A DNA stretch of 64,000 bases from contig DASWIX010000055.1 of assembly GCA_036397455.1 (NCBI GenBank), forward strand, positions 21,381 through 85,380, written 5' to 3'. The notes beneath the pieces are model-generated. The model worked only from the letters and a program-made list of their open reading frames with translations. It was not told the DNA's origin and did not search any database. The position numbers and the translations under genes were made by a program. The stretch comes from JADFNB01 sp036397455 (lineage in GTDB: Bacteria > Gemmatimonadota > Gemmatimonadetes > Gemmatimonadales > GWC2-71-9). Shown here one piece after another: positions 41,976 through 50,246 of the stretch (positions are counted from its first letter, which is position 1; every line of letters begins with the position of its first letter).

Positions 41976-43147
41976 TGGCCGAGCTCCTGGCGGCCACCAT
42001 GAACGCGAACGTGTCCGGGCTGCGCGGCTCGCCGGCGCTGGTGGAGGAGCAGGTCGTGCGCTGGCTGGTCGAAATGCTGGGGTATCCCTCGGAGACCGGT
42101 GGCGTGCTGCTGTCCGGGGCCTCGATGGCGAACCTGGTCGGGCTGACGGCTGGAGTGCAGGCGCGGGCGGGATTCGATGTACGCCGAGCGGGGTGGTGGG
42201 GAGCGGGTCGGCGCCCGGTGCTGTATGCCTCTACCGAGTCGCATTTCTCGATCGAGAAGGCCGTCAGGACACTCGGACTCGGGACCGATTCGCTTCGCCG
42301 CATTCCGGTGGATGGCTCGTATCGGATCGACCTTCGGGCGCTCGACGGCGCGATCGCGGGGGACCGTGCGGCCGGCCTCCACCCGATCGCGGTGATCGGC
42401 AACGCGGGCACGGTCAACGTGGGCGCGTTCGACGACCTCGACGCGCTGGCCGATATCGCCCAGCGGGAGCGGATGTGGTTCCACGTGGACGGGGCCTTCG
42501 GCTCGTTCGCGGTGCTCGATCCGGATGTGGCCGGCTTGGCACGCGGGATGGCACGGGCGGACTCGCTGGCTTTCGATCTCCACAAGTGGATGGTGGTCCC
42601 GATCGAGGCCGGTGCGGTGCTGATCCGTGATCCCGAGGCCCATCGGGCGGCGTTTGCGGTCTCGGGCTCGTATGTCAGCGACATGCCCGGCGGAATCGGG
42701 CACGATGCAACCACGTTTGCCGAGCGGGGGCCGCAGCTGACCCGCGGGTTCCGCGCACTCAAGGTCTGGCTGTCGCTCAAGGCCCATGGCGTTTCCGCCT
42801 ATCGTGCCCTCGTGCGGGAAAACGTGGCGCAGGCGCGGTATCTCGCCGAGCGCGTGCGTGACGCGCCGGAACTCGAGTTGCTCGGGCCGGTGCCATTGAA
42901 CGTGGTGAATTTCCGGTTCCGCCCCGAAGCGCTCGACGCGGAGGCGCTGAACGTCCTGAATCGGGATCTGGTGGTGAGGCTCCAGGAGAGTGGCGTCGCC
43001 GCGCCGTCCCACACCGTCCTGGATGGTCGCTTTTCGATTCGCGTGTGCATCACGAATCACCGCACGACGCGCAGCGATCTCGATCTGCTGGTGGACGCGA
43101 CCCTGGCGGAGGGTCGTACCCTGCTGGAGCGTCGGCACCCGCGATGA
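41972..43147 (+). CDS. PLP-dependent (aromatic-L-amino-acid type) decarboxylase, main part
   Basis: 391 codons, continuing the frame that starts at about 41894. Group II decarboxylase marks are intact: GGVLLSGASMANLVGL, stacking H91 in TESHFS, D173 in FHVDGAFGS, and the PLP lysine K205 in FDLHKW. These enzymes remove CO2 from aromatic or other amino acids; the C-terminal domain is complete. It overlaps the exporter gene by four bases, and the MocR regulator is divergent. Together with the N-terminal piece it would be about 500 residues, the family's usual length. Confidence 0.82.
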   Translation: MMAELLAATMNANVSGLRGSPALVEEQVVRWLVEMLGYPSETGGVLLSGASMANLVGLTAGVQARAGFDVRRAGWWGAGRRPVLYASTESHFSIEKAVRTLGLGTDSLRRIPVDGSYRIDLRALDGAIAGDRAAGLHPIAVIGNAGTVNVGAFDDLDALADIAQRERMWFHVDGAFGSFAVLDPDVAGLARGMARADSLAFDLHKWMVVPIEAGAVLIRDPEAHRAAFAVSGSYVSDMPGGIGHDATTFAERGPQLTRGFRALKVWLSLKAHGVSAYRALVRENVAQARYLAERVRDAPELELLGPVPLNVVNFRFRPEALDAEALNVLNRDLVVRLQESGVAAPSHTVLDGRFSIRVCITNHRTTRSDLDLLVDATLAEGRTLLERRHPR

Positions 43148-44106
43148 GCAAGCAGGTCAGCTTGGCGGCCATCGCGTACGGTACGGTTTGTCTCGTGTGG
43201 GGGTCGACCTATCTCGCGATTCGTATCGGCGTACAGGAGATGCCGCCGATGCCGTTTGCCGCCTGCAGGTTCCTGATCGCCGGGACGCTGATGCTCATCG
43301 TGGCGCGTCTGCGCGGGCGGCCGCTGCCGGCGCGTCGATCGGAGTGGCTCACCAGCATTGTGGCGGGCGTCTTGTTGCTCGGTGCGGCCGGGCTCGTCGT
43401 GTGGGCGGAGCAGTACGTGGCGTCCGGCGTCGCGGCGATCATCATCGGGACGGTGAGTTTGTGGATGGTGCTGTTCGACGCGTTGATTCCGGGAAGCCGT
43501 GCCCAACCCACGTGGTCGCAAGGCGCCGGCTTGCTCCTGGGCTTCCTGGGAACGCTGCTGCTCGTCGGAACCGATCTCGACGAGTTACGGCACGCGGATT
43601 GGCGCGGGCCGATTGCGCTCACGTTGGCATCGGGAATCTGGGCGCTCGGCTCGATCTGGCAACAGCGCCGCCCGCCGGCCGGCGGTCCCTATGTCAGCGC
43701 CGCGGTGCAGATGCTGGCCGGGGGGACGGCGCTGCTGGTGGTTGGAATGATCCGTGGAGAGTGGAGCCAGATGTCATTCTCGTGGCGCGGGGTGTCCGCC
43801 CTCGCCTATCTCATCGTGTTCGGGTCGATGATCGCTTTTACGGCCTACGTGTATATGCTGCAACACTGGCCGGCCGCGATGGCCGGAACGTACGTGTACG
43901 TGAACACCATCGTCGCGGTGCTGCTCGGCTGGTTGATCCTGGCGGAACCGATCACCGGGCGAACGGTACTGTCGATGGCGGTTGTGCTCGTCGCAGTGAC
44001 GTGGGTGAAGCGCGGGGCGCCGCGCACCGCCGAAGCGCGCCCGGCATCCCGGGTGCCCGTCCCGCAGGCACGCATGACGCGACCCTCGGCGTTGCGGCTA
44101 CTCTGA
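43144..44106 (+). CDS. EamA/DMT-family transporter
   Basis: 320 residues with ten hydrophobic helices in two five-helix halves. The first helix motif VWGSTYLAIRIG and the fifth/tenth helix patterns match EamA drug/metabolite exporters such as YedA and RhaT relatives. It begins in an ATGA overlap with the decarboxylase. The pair looks like a decarboxylate-and-export or metabolite-efflux module under the MocR protein. A tail of about 25 residues after the last helix is basic and disordered. Confidence 0.87.
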   Translation: MSKQVSLAAIAYGTVCLVWGSTYLAIRIGVQEMPPMPFAACRFLIAGTLMLIVARLRGRPLPARRSEWLTSIVAGVLLLGAAGLVVWAEQYVASGVAAIIIGTVSLWMVLFDALIPGSRAQPTWSQGAGLLLGFLGTLLLVGTDLDELRHADWRGPIALTLASGIWALGSIWQQRRPPAGGPYVSAAVQMLAGGTALLVVGMIRGEWSQMSFSWRGVSALAYLIVFGSMIAFTAYVYMLQHWPAAMAGTYVYVNTIVAVLLGWLILAEPITGRTVLSMAVVLVAVTWVKRGAPRTAEARPASRVPVPQARMTRPSALRLL

Positions 44107-44166
44107 ATCACGGAAGATCATGAACGGTCTACGCGGTACGTGGTTCCACGGACGGAACGGGCGGAG

Positions 44167-44751
44167 ATGACGACGCCACAATCGGTTACTGGGGCACTCA
44201 GTGCGATGCGACGGCGGGACCGCGGTGAGGGCGATGCGTGGATCGCGACCATGCTTCGTACCGCCGCGACGGGGACCCTGGCCACGCTCGAGGGGGAGCA
44301 GCCGTTTCTCAACTCGAATCTGTTCGTGTTCGATGAGTTCACGCGCGCGATCTATCTCCATAGCACGCGGATCGGCCGGACGCGCGACAATATTGACCGT
44401 GACCGGCGCGTCTGCTTCTGCGTGATGGAGTTGGGACGCCTGCTCCCCGCCAGTACCGCGCTCGAGTTCAGTTGTGAATACGCGTCGGTCGTTGTGTTCG
44501 GCAGCGGTACGGTGGTTCACGATCGTGTCGAGGCCACGCGGGCGCTCCAACTCCTGCTCGACAAGTACTTCCCCGATCTCTCACCGGGCACTGACTACCG
44601 CGCGATCACCGACGAGGAGCTGGACCGGACGGCCGTGTTTCGCATCGCGATCGAGGAGTGGAGCGGCAAGCGGAAACGCGTTCCCGGCGATTTTCCCGGT
44701 GCTCGAGCGCACGGTGCTCCGTCAATGCTCGGGGAGGAGCCGAACCCGTGA
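44167..44751 (+). CDS. pyridoxamine-phosphate-oxidase-like FMN-binding barrel protein
   Basis: 194 residues from ATG 44167; a GTG at 44140 is the alternative, and neither has a convincing ribosome site. The split-barrel pattern is clear: GTLATLEGEQPFLNSNLFVFDE near residue 40, then IYLHSTRIGRTRDNID and RVCFCVME, as in nitroreductase-like flavin proteins. The C-terminal half includes GSGTVVHDRVEATRALQLLL. Such proteins bind FMN or heme and act in redox or detoxification. It overlaps the next gene (GTGA). Confidence 0.75.
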   Translation: MTTPQSVTGALSAMRRRDRGEGDAWIATMLRTAATGTLATLEGEQPFLNSNLFVFDEFTRAIYLHSTRIGRTRDNIDRDRRVCFCVMELGRLLPASTALEFSCEYASVVVFGSGTVVHDRVEATRALQLLLDKYFPDLSPGTDYRAITDEELDRTAVFRIAIEEWSGKRKRVPGDFPGARAHGAPSMLGEEPNP

Positions 44752-45209
44752 TCGGCCCTGTGACGTTTCCGGCCTATCGCGAGCGACCGGCCCGGTTTCA
44801 CGAGGTCAGGGAGATCGACGGCTGGCGGCTCAAGGTCTATTCGATCGTTGCCGGGGCGGACGCCGTGGACTGGAACGACTACCGCGACGTGTGGGACATG
44901 GGCGCCGCGCTATTGCCACGACCGGCACGGACGGATCAGCGGCACGGGCTCGGGTTCTGCATCGCCCACTCGAACGTCACGGCCGGCCTGCGCTATTTTG
45001 TGGTCTGCTGGTGGGACAACGCCAACGAACTCCCGATTCGGGTATTCGTGCGGGGCCGTGGCGAAACCTTGTGGCGCGCGGCGCGGGCGAGCGAGTCGGT
45101 TTGCGTGTGGGATCTCGAGGTCATCTGGTTCGAGCGCAATGCATACGTCGAAACGGTACTCACGGGTACAGAACCGGATTGGGCCGCCTACCTCGCCCGC
45201 GTCGTATGA
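44748..45209 (+). CDS. hypothetical protein
   Basis: 153 residues from a GTG overlapping the stop of the flavin-barrel gene. There is no signal or membrane helix. The sequence is rich in Trp, Tyr and Phe (LRYFVVCWWDNANELPIRVF, VCVWDLEVIWFERNAYV), a beta-rich cytoplasmic fold. Proteins with this WWDN-type core appear near PNPOx-like genes in some genomes, but I do not know a function. Tight coupling suggests a shared process with its neighbour. Confidence 0.65.
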   Translation: MIGPVTFPAYRERPARFHEVREIDGWRLKVYSIVAGADAVDWNDYRDVWDMGAALLPRPARTDQRHGLGFCIAHSNVTAGLRYFVVCWWDNANELPIRVFVRGRGETLWRAARASESVCVWDLEVIWFERNAYVETVLTGTEPDWAAYLARVV

Positions 45210-45382
45210 CCGCCTCGGCGCGTCCGTGACCCCTGCCCGACTAGGACCCGCCTCCGAAAAAGCGTATATTCGTTAAGTCAAGCTGCCGTAGCCGGTTATG
45301 GGGCCGGCGTCGGTCTCCGCGTTTGACGACCGGCCGGGGAATCCCTCATACTGGCGTGGTCCCCATTCGTTTGGAGGTGGGC

Positions 45383-45856
45383 GTGAGATCGAGCATCGCA
45401 GTAGTGGCGTTGATATGGGCATGTGGTGGGGGGGGAGATGACTCCATGGCGGCGGACACGACAGGCCAGCAGCCAGCCGCACAACCGGCTGCGCAGGCGC
45501 CCCCGCCGGCTCCCGTCTCGAGGCCCGCCGCCACGCCGGTTGCGCGTGGGCCGCTCGTTGACGAGCCGTGGACGCCGACCCTGACCGGGATCGTGGATCC
45601 AGGCATGACGCGCGATCAGGTGATCGCGACGTGGGGTGAGCCGGAGTTGGAGAGCGCGGCAGGCGACCGCTTGTATCTGTTCTTCAGGAACGGGTGCGAG
45701 GTCACCTGCGGCACGTTCGATGTCGTGTTCTTCGTGGAGGGGGCGGTGGTGGACGCCATCGTCCGCGGTCCGGGACACGACTACAGCGGCCAATCATCGT
45801 CACCACCCGGTCGTGAAGCGCTGCCGACGCTTCCGACCGGCGGCTCGATGTCGTGA
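45383..45856 (+). CDS. BamE/SmpA-fold lipoprotein
   Basis: 157 residues from a GTG with TTGGAGGTGG upstream; an earlier ATG at 45323 would bury the signal. The signal is followed by a lipobox (LIWAC near residue 12) and a low-complexity Ala/Pro/Gln linker (residues 25-60). The folded part begins DPGMTRDQVIATWGEPE, the hallmark of small BamE-like domains. Two cysteines (CEVTC) may be disulfide bonded. Likely outer-membrane lipoprotein of uncertain role. Confidence 0.72.
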   Translation: MRSSIAVVALIWACGGGGDDSMAADTTGQQPAAQPAAQAPPPAPVSRPAATPVARGPLVDEPWTPTLTGIVDPGMTRDQVIATWGEPELESAAGDRLYLFFRNGCEVTCGTFDVVFFVEGAVVDAIVRGPGHDYSGQSSSPPGREALPTLPTGGSMS

Positions 45857-45924
45857 GCGACGCCTTTTACACAGGTTGTTTGGGTGTCCCGCCACGTACC
45901 GCCTTCGGGGCTTCACAACGGTCG

Positions 45925-46618
45925 CGGACGACCAGGTTGAGGCTTTCTACTCCCGATATGACGACCTCTGCTCTGTTCTGGAACGCCTTCAACAGGGCAA
46001 GCAGGTGATCGAGAAGGGGAGCCTCCCCGAGGCGGGGTTCAGCACTCGCCGAGCTGCAAGACCTTGTCCCGCTCGAGGCCGATCAGATCGACGACGTTCT
46101 GCTGGATGAGCTCGTGTCAGATCACGTGGGGATGCAATGGAAGCTCGCGCGGCTTGGGCTCAAGGCTGGCGAGCGCGTTTGGGTCCCGGTGGGGGCCCAG
46201 ACCAAGATCAAGCGGCACTATCAGTTTGAGCACTTCAACGACGAGTTCGCCGCTGGTATTGACTTGCCTCACTCTTACGTCGAGAACATTGATGTGGTCT
46301 GGAAGCAGGAAGTTCCGCATCGGTGCCGCGCATGAGATTGAGAACTCCACGTCGATCTACGCTGGGCTGTTGCGATTCGCCGACCTGAATATCGTGCCGC
46401 CCAATACGCTCTACCCCATGTTTGTGGTGGCCCCGGCTGCCCGCAAGAACCGCCTGCGCGAGCAGCTACGACGGCCAACGTTCAAGCGACTAGGGCTGGA
46501 TAGCAAAGTCGCGTTCCTATCCTACGAGAACATTGATGAGATCGACACCTTCTTCGCCAGCGCCGAGTCGGGACTCACGATCGACACGATCGTTGCCAGG
46601 GCCGAACAGGTCGCCTAG
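45925..46618 (+). pseudogene. PDDEXK-nuclease-like gene, broken by two frameshifts
   Basis: Three frames must be joined to read one protein. ADDQVEAFYSRYDDLCSVL is followed by LAELQDLVPLEADQIDDVLL after a shift near 46045-46056. The second piece continues through YVENIDVVWK, and a shift near 46303-46312 joins RIGAAHEIENSTSIYAGLLR, ending at TAG 46618. The VENIDVVWK...AAHEIENSTSIY pattern resembles D-ExE/N sites of restriction-endonuclease-like proteins, though the lysine is replaced. The start is not visible. Inactive unless the shifts are sequence errors. Confidence 0.45.
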
Positions 46619-46709
46619 CGGCCGGCACCACGTGGATGGATTCCACCCTTCAACCCTGTACCGAGTCTATCAGTCCCAGCCTGAAGTCCGGGCTCGGCCG
46701 TGTGGTGCG

Positions 46710-47279
46710 TCAGGAACGACGCCTGCCACTCGCCACACCGTCACCTTGATTGGTCTTAGACCATTGCCACAACGCCCGATCCAGCATTCGCATATCACCA
46801 TCACAGTGCTTCGCCGCTAGCTTGCGACAAGCCGTCACATAGGCCCACCAGAACTCGAACGTGTAACTGGTCGACCGCGCCACGCCGAGGGACTCGAGGG
46901 CCCGGAAGTCAAGCACGGGATACGAGTCGCGGTGGCCGAAGTGCAGGATCACCGACGCCACTGGGTATCCCACACCATCCAGCACCATGAGCGTCCCAAT
47001 CCGAAGGTGCTCGTCTTGAGCCGAGAACGCGGCACGTGTCGTTTCCTCGACGAGCGAAGCCGAGTTGTTCCTGACGCGAGGGAGTATGCGCGGAGACTTC
47101 CATTGGGCGAGGGCGCGGAGCTGGCCCTCCTCTACGTGACCCTGGTGCCGGATCGCGGGACCCATGCGGTCGACGAGGCGGCGTTCCTCCTCCCGGGCCG
47201 CGTTGCTCTGTTCCTAGCTATACCGAGCGGCAAGGCGGGGGATCTGCGAAGACGGAAACGCGAGGCGAAAGCGATTCAC
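46710..47279 (-). pseudogene. HhH-like gene interrupted by an amber codon
   Basis: A GTG at 47279, seven bases after the upstream HTH gene, opens a frame (MNRFRLAFPSSQIPRLAARYS) that meets TAG at 47214-47216. The same frame continues with EQSNAAREEERRLVDRMGPA to a stop at 46710, about 189 residues in all. The middle has a helix-hairpin-helix-like GVGYPVASVILHF followed by SYPVLDFRALESLG, a pattern I recall in proteins paired with XRE regulators. A re-start at ATG 47165 (151 residues) could give a shorter product. Amber mutation, suppression or error cannot be told apart. Confidence 0.55.
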
Positions 47280-47286
47280 GACACGC

Positions 47287-47778
47287 TTACAGGGTCGCCG
47301 CGCCAAGCAACGGGCGGTCGTCGAGCTCTGGGTAACACCCCAACTCGGCCATCCGCTGACGGAATGTCGCAATGTCCATTCCATGCAGCTCAGCAGCTCG
47401 ACCTGTGCTGATCAGGGCACGGCGCCAACACTCGGTCGCAAGCCAGGACATCATAGCCCGTGGCGGCGTAGCGGCGCCGGTCGCGGCGTCCAGGATGGTA
47501 CGGAGTTCACGGAGATGCCGCCGCCGAGCACGCACCCTGCGACCCGTTAACCCAATGGCCTCGACCGGCTTCATAGCCAAGACGTCGGCCAACGTCGTCT
47601 CATACAGCCGCACAAGGCCCGCGAGTTCGACGCTATTGATGGGTCGAACGCCGGCCTCGATTTCCCGCAGGGTGGTAGGGGGACACGCGATGTGCGCGGC
47701 GACGGCCTCAAGCGTCAGGCCAACAGCCCTGCGGTCCGCCTGTAGGCGCCGAGCAAGTTCAATGCGATCAATCGCCAT
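47287..47778 (-). CDS. XRE-family transcriptional regulator
   Basis: 163 residues from ATG 47778; 47793 would add five. An N-terminal Cro/C1-type HTH covers residues 5-60 (LEAVAAHIACPPTTLREIEA). The C-terminal part (RALISTGRAAELHGMDIATF, then RMAELGCYPELDD) has a second HTH-like helix pair. It is divergent from the NYN-AlbA_2 operon, with palindromes TATCGATA (47801) and CCATTCGAATGG (47811) in front of its start. It is followed by the amber-interrupted gene. Probable autoregulated controller of the island. Confidence 0.75.
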   Translation of the reverse strand: MAIDRIELARRLQADRRAVGLTLEAVAAHIACPPTTLREIEAGVRPINSVELAGLVRLYETTLADVLAMKPVEAIGLTGRRVRARRRHLRELRTILDAATGAATPPRAMMSWLATECWRRALISTGRAAELHGMDIATFRQRMAELGCYPELDDRPLLGAATL

Positions 47779-47800
47779 AAAGTGTTGCCCCACAGTAGTT

Positions 47801-47822
47801 TATCGATACACCATTCGAATGG
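47801..47822. promoter_or_regulatory. palindromic operator candidates before the XRE gene
   Basis: Two perfect palindromes, TATCGATA (47801-47808) and CCATTCGAATGG (47811-47822), lie 23-44 bases upstream of the XRE start, where a repressor would block the promoter. Binding is inferred from position and symmetry only. Confidence 0.45.
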
Positions 47823-47924
47823 TTTCGGCAAGCACTGCCGCCTGTCAGGCACCCACTGAGCAGGTGGGCGGAGTGGATTTGACCTGAGCGACGCGGCTGG
47901 CGATATTGTGGGTGTTACCCCCCT

Positions 47925-47980
47925 GGTCCCTTCGGGGGCCGGGCAGCGAGGCCGCGCCGCAAGGCCGGCCTCAGCTTTTT
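47925..47980 (+). terminator. tandem-hairpin leader with intrinsic terminator before the NYN gene
   Basis: GGTCCC-TTCG-GGGGCC (47925-47940) forms a UUCG-loop hairpin. It is followed by GAGGCCG...GCC-GCAA-GGC...CGGCCTC (47948-47972), a GNRA-loop hairpin, and then AGCTTTTT. This is a good intrinsic terminator 17 bases before the NYN start codon, with no rightward gene upstream to end. It could be an attenuator in the leader of the NYN-AlbA_2 operon or a small RNA end. Confidence 0.6.
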
Positions 47981-47997
47981 CCCGGGTGGATGGGTGC

Positions 47998-48621
47998 ATG
48001 AAGACCTCGGTCTACGTCGATGGCTTCAACCTGTATTTCGGCGCAGTTCGGGGAACGCCGTACAAGTGGCTGGACATCGACAAGATATGCCGGCTTCTCC
48101 TACCAAAGCACGATATCAAGCGAATCAAGTACTTCACGGCACGACTCAGTGGTCGGCCCGACGACCCGGATCAGCCGACCCGGCAGCAGACATTCCTCAG
48201 GGCACTCCGGACCATCCCCCACCTCGAGATCATCTTCGGCCATTTTCTGACCCACGAGGTCACCATGCTCCGCGCCGACTCTCCCGCGGGCAAGAAGGAG
48301 TACGTGAAGGTCATCAAGACCGAGGAGAAGGGCTCGGACGTCAATCTTGCCACACACCTGCTGAGAGACGGATACCGGGACGAGTATGAGGCAGCCGTGC
48401 TGATCACGAACGATTCGGACTTGAGGGAGCCGGTCAGGATCGTGAGATCAGAACTCAAGAAGGTGGTCGGAATACTGAACCCGCACGAGAAGGCGAGCCG
48501 GGTGCTTCAGGGGGAGGCATCGTTCATGAAGCCGATCCGGCGGGGAGTGCTTCAGGCAAGCCAGTTCGCACCGGTGCTTCGCGACCGTCACGGTGAGATT
48601 CGAAAGCCCGCGAGTTGGTAG
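47998..48621 (+). CDS. NYN-domain (LabA/DUF88-type) putative RNase
   Basis: 207 residues. The PIN-like NYN fold is recognised by VYVDGFNLYFGAV (catalytic D8), the GSDVNLATHLLRDGY segment (D near 118) and ITNDSDLREPV (D near 140), which together form the acidic metal site. NYN proteins cleave or process RNA, and some act in phage or toxin systems. It begins 17 bases after a terminator-like hairpin and is followed within 10 bases by an AlbA_2-domain gene. No signal or membrane segment. Confidence 0.87.
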   Translation: MKTSVYVDGFNLYFGAVRGTPYKWLDIDKICRLLLPKHDIKRIKYFTARLSGRPDDPDQPTRQQTFLRALRTIPHLEIIFGHFLTHEVTMLRADSPAGKKEYVKVIKTEEKGSDVNLATHLLRDGYRDEYEAAVLITNDSDLREPVRIVRSELKKVVGILNPHEKASRVLQGEASFMKPIRRGVLQASQFAPVLRDRHGEIRKPASW

Positions 48622-48631
48622 GACCAACCCC

Positions 48632-49996
48632 ATGACCCTCCCGAGCTCAGGCGACACCACATTCGCTCAACTGCAGCGGGTCCTGGCGGCCGGCGAGTCT
48701 TTTCTCGGGTCACCGACTTGCCTGCGGCTACGAGCCATCTTGGTCCGCGGGCCTGGTCCAGCCTGGCACAACTACCAAGTCGAAGGCTTGCTCGTTCCAT
48801 CTCAACCGGATCGAGAGGAGCGCGTTCTTGAGATGGGCGATACGCGCCTGGTGGAATGGTGGACTGATCACGCCGCGCTATCGGAGCCTGATGGGCTGCG
48901 CCTCGGCCTGGCTCGCTGGCGCGATGTTGTCGGAGCTCCATCGGGGTTTCAGTTTCAGGACACAGTCCGCCTCTATCGGGACTTCCCAGGTGCGGCTCAA
49001 GTTGCAGCACCCACGTGGAGGGTAGAACTGCACGAGAACGTTCCACAGCAGGTCCGATTCGGCAGTCTTCCCTGCGGGCCGCTCTACCATGAGGAGTGCC
49101 GACTCTTCGCCGAGGATGTGAAGGACCTCACGTCTCACTGGTTCGAGCGCGGAGAACGCTACGATCGCCCTTCGGGTGAGAATCAGTACGCAATACGCAT
49201 TCCGGATCGCCGGGCTCGCTTCACCGGCATCCATCTCGATGAGCAGGCGATCACCATTTCGTGTACGCGCCTGCCCAGCGGGCCCGCCGACTTGAGATGT
49301 GCCTGGCAATGGACCGGTTTCCGAGGTGACGCTCAGAATGGCGTTGAGGATGTCGTGTTTTCGGACAGCTCCACCGAGTGCGAGGTAGAGATCGTTGTGG
49401 GAGGGCTGCAGACATTGAAACTCTGGCTAGTGGACCTCGAGGGCTACTGCTACGATCAGTTCTACGAACTCCCGTGGCGCCCTGGAAGGCTGACTATTGG
49501 CGGACTGCGTCGTGGTGGGAGCGCCGAACTCCGCGGACTGCGAGACGCGGGTGAATCCGACACGGTTGAGTTTAAGTTGTGGGTTTCGGCGGTCCGGGGT
49601 GACGGGAAGCGCGGCGAGCTGGTTCGATCCGCATGCGCTTTCGTGAACACGCAAGGGGGCACGATCTACATTGGTGTCGACCAACACGGGGACGTCGTCG
49701 GAACCGGACGGTCGATACGGAAGGACTATCGAAACGCTAGTCCCGACATAGAGACCCTTCGAGACAGGTACACGTCTGGATTGCGGCGGATTCTGACTGA
49801 GGCAATCGCGCCAACCCTGGTACCTGAGTTTGAGTGGCTGGACGTGGCGGGCCTCCACGTACTTGCGATTCGCGTACCGCGTGGGCCAGATCGGCCCTAT
49901 GAGCTGGTGGAGGACGGTACGTCGTACGTTCGCAGAGGAGCCACGAATCGGCGCGCTGGCCCTAGGGAGTTTGGTGGACCTCACACAACGGTCTAG
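48632..49996 (+). CDS. AlbA_2 (Schlafen-like) domain protein
   Basis: 454 residues from ATG 48632. The N-terminal 300 residues have no domain I recognise and are beta-rich. Residues about 315-440 form an AlbA_2/Schlafen-type domain: ESDTVEFKLWVSA, then RSACAFVNTQGGTIYIGVDQ, followed by GLHVLAIRVP and SYVRRGATNR. Such domains bind nucleic acid or nucleotides and occur in many defence proteins. The last residues (GPREFGGPHTTV) do not continue the family pattern, because the reading runs into a truncated OsmC gene near 49970. A partner of the NYN protein by adjacency. Confidence 0.78.
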   Translation: MTLPSSGDTTFAQLQRVLAAGESFLGSPTCLRLRAILVRGPGPAWHNYQVEGLLVPSQPDREERVLEMGDTRLVEWWTDHAALSEPDGLRLGLARWRDVVGAPSGFQFQDTVRLYRDFPGAAQVAAPTWRVELHENVPQQVRFGSLPCGPLYHEECRLFAEDVKDLTSHWFERGERYDRPSGENQYAIRIPDRRARFTGIHLDEQAITISCTRLPSGPADLRCAWQWTGFRGDAQNGVEDVVFSDSSTECEVEIVVGGLQTLKLWLVDLEGYCYDQFYELPWRPGRLTIGGLRRGGSAELRGLRDAGESDTVEFKLWVSAVRGDGKRGELVRSACAFVNTQGGTIYIGVDQHGDVVGTGRSIRKDYRNASPDIETLRDRYTSGLRRILTEAIAPTLVPEFEWLDVAGLHVLAIRVPRGPDRPYELVEDGTSYVRRGATNRRAGPREFGGPHTTV

Positions 49997-50234
49997 GCGC
50001 GGGCTCACGCTTCCCCCCGATGCGATCGCCGTGACCGCCGAGGGCGTCAACGAGATCCGTGACCGCCTGCCCGTGCTCACACGCATCGATCTGCACTACA
50101 CACTGCGGGTTCCGGCGGGAAGCAGGGAGATCGTCGATCGGGCCCTGGCCACGCACCAGGAGAAGTGCCCGACGGCCGCGAGCCTCCGCGGCGCCGTCGC
50201 GGTGCGCTGGACGGCCGAGATCACGGAACCGTAG
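49970..50234 (+). pseudogene. OsmC-family C-terminal fragment
   Basis: In the frame ending at 50234 the sequence VDLTQRSRRGLTLPPDAIAV, then RLPVLTRIDLHYTLRVP and HQEKCPTAASL matches the C-terminal half of OsmC/Ohr hydroperoxide-reductase proteins, including the conserved cysteine of EKCP. The N-terminal half with the first catalytic cysteine is missing; upstream DNA belongs to the AlbA_2 gene. It is the broken right border of the inserted island. Confidence 0.65.
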
Positions 50235-50246
50235 TCGCGCGCCGAC

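Noticed and set aside
46932..47411. Rightward 159-codon frame over the amber-interrupted and XRE genes
   Set aside because: The minus-strand frames have better protein character (HTH and HhH-like motifs); this frame has no recognised motif or ribosome site.
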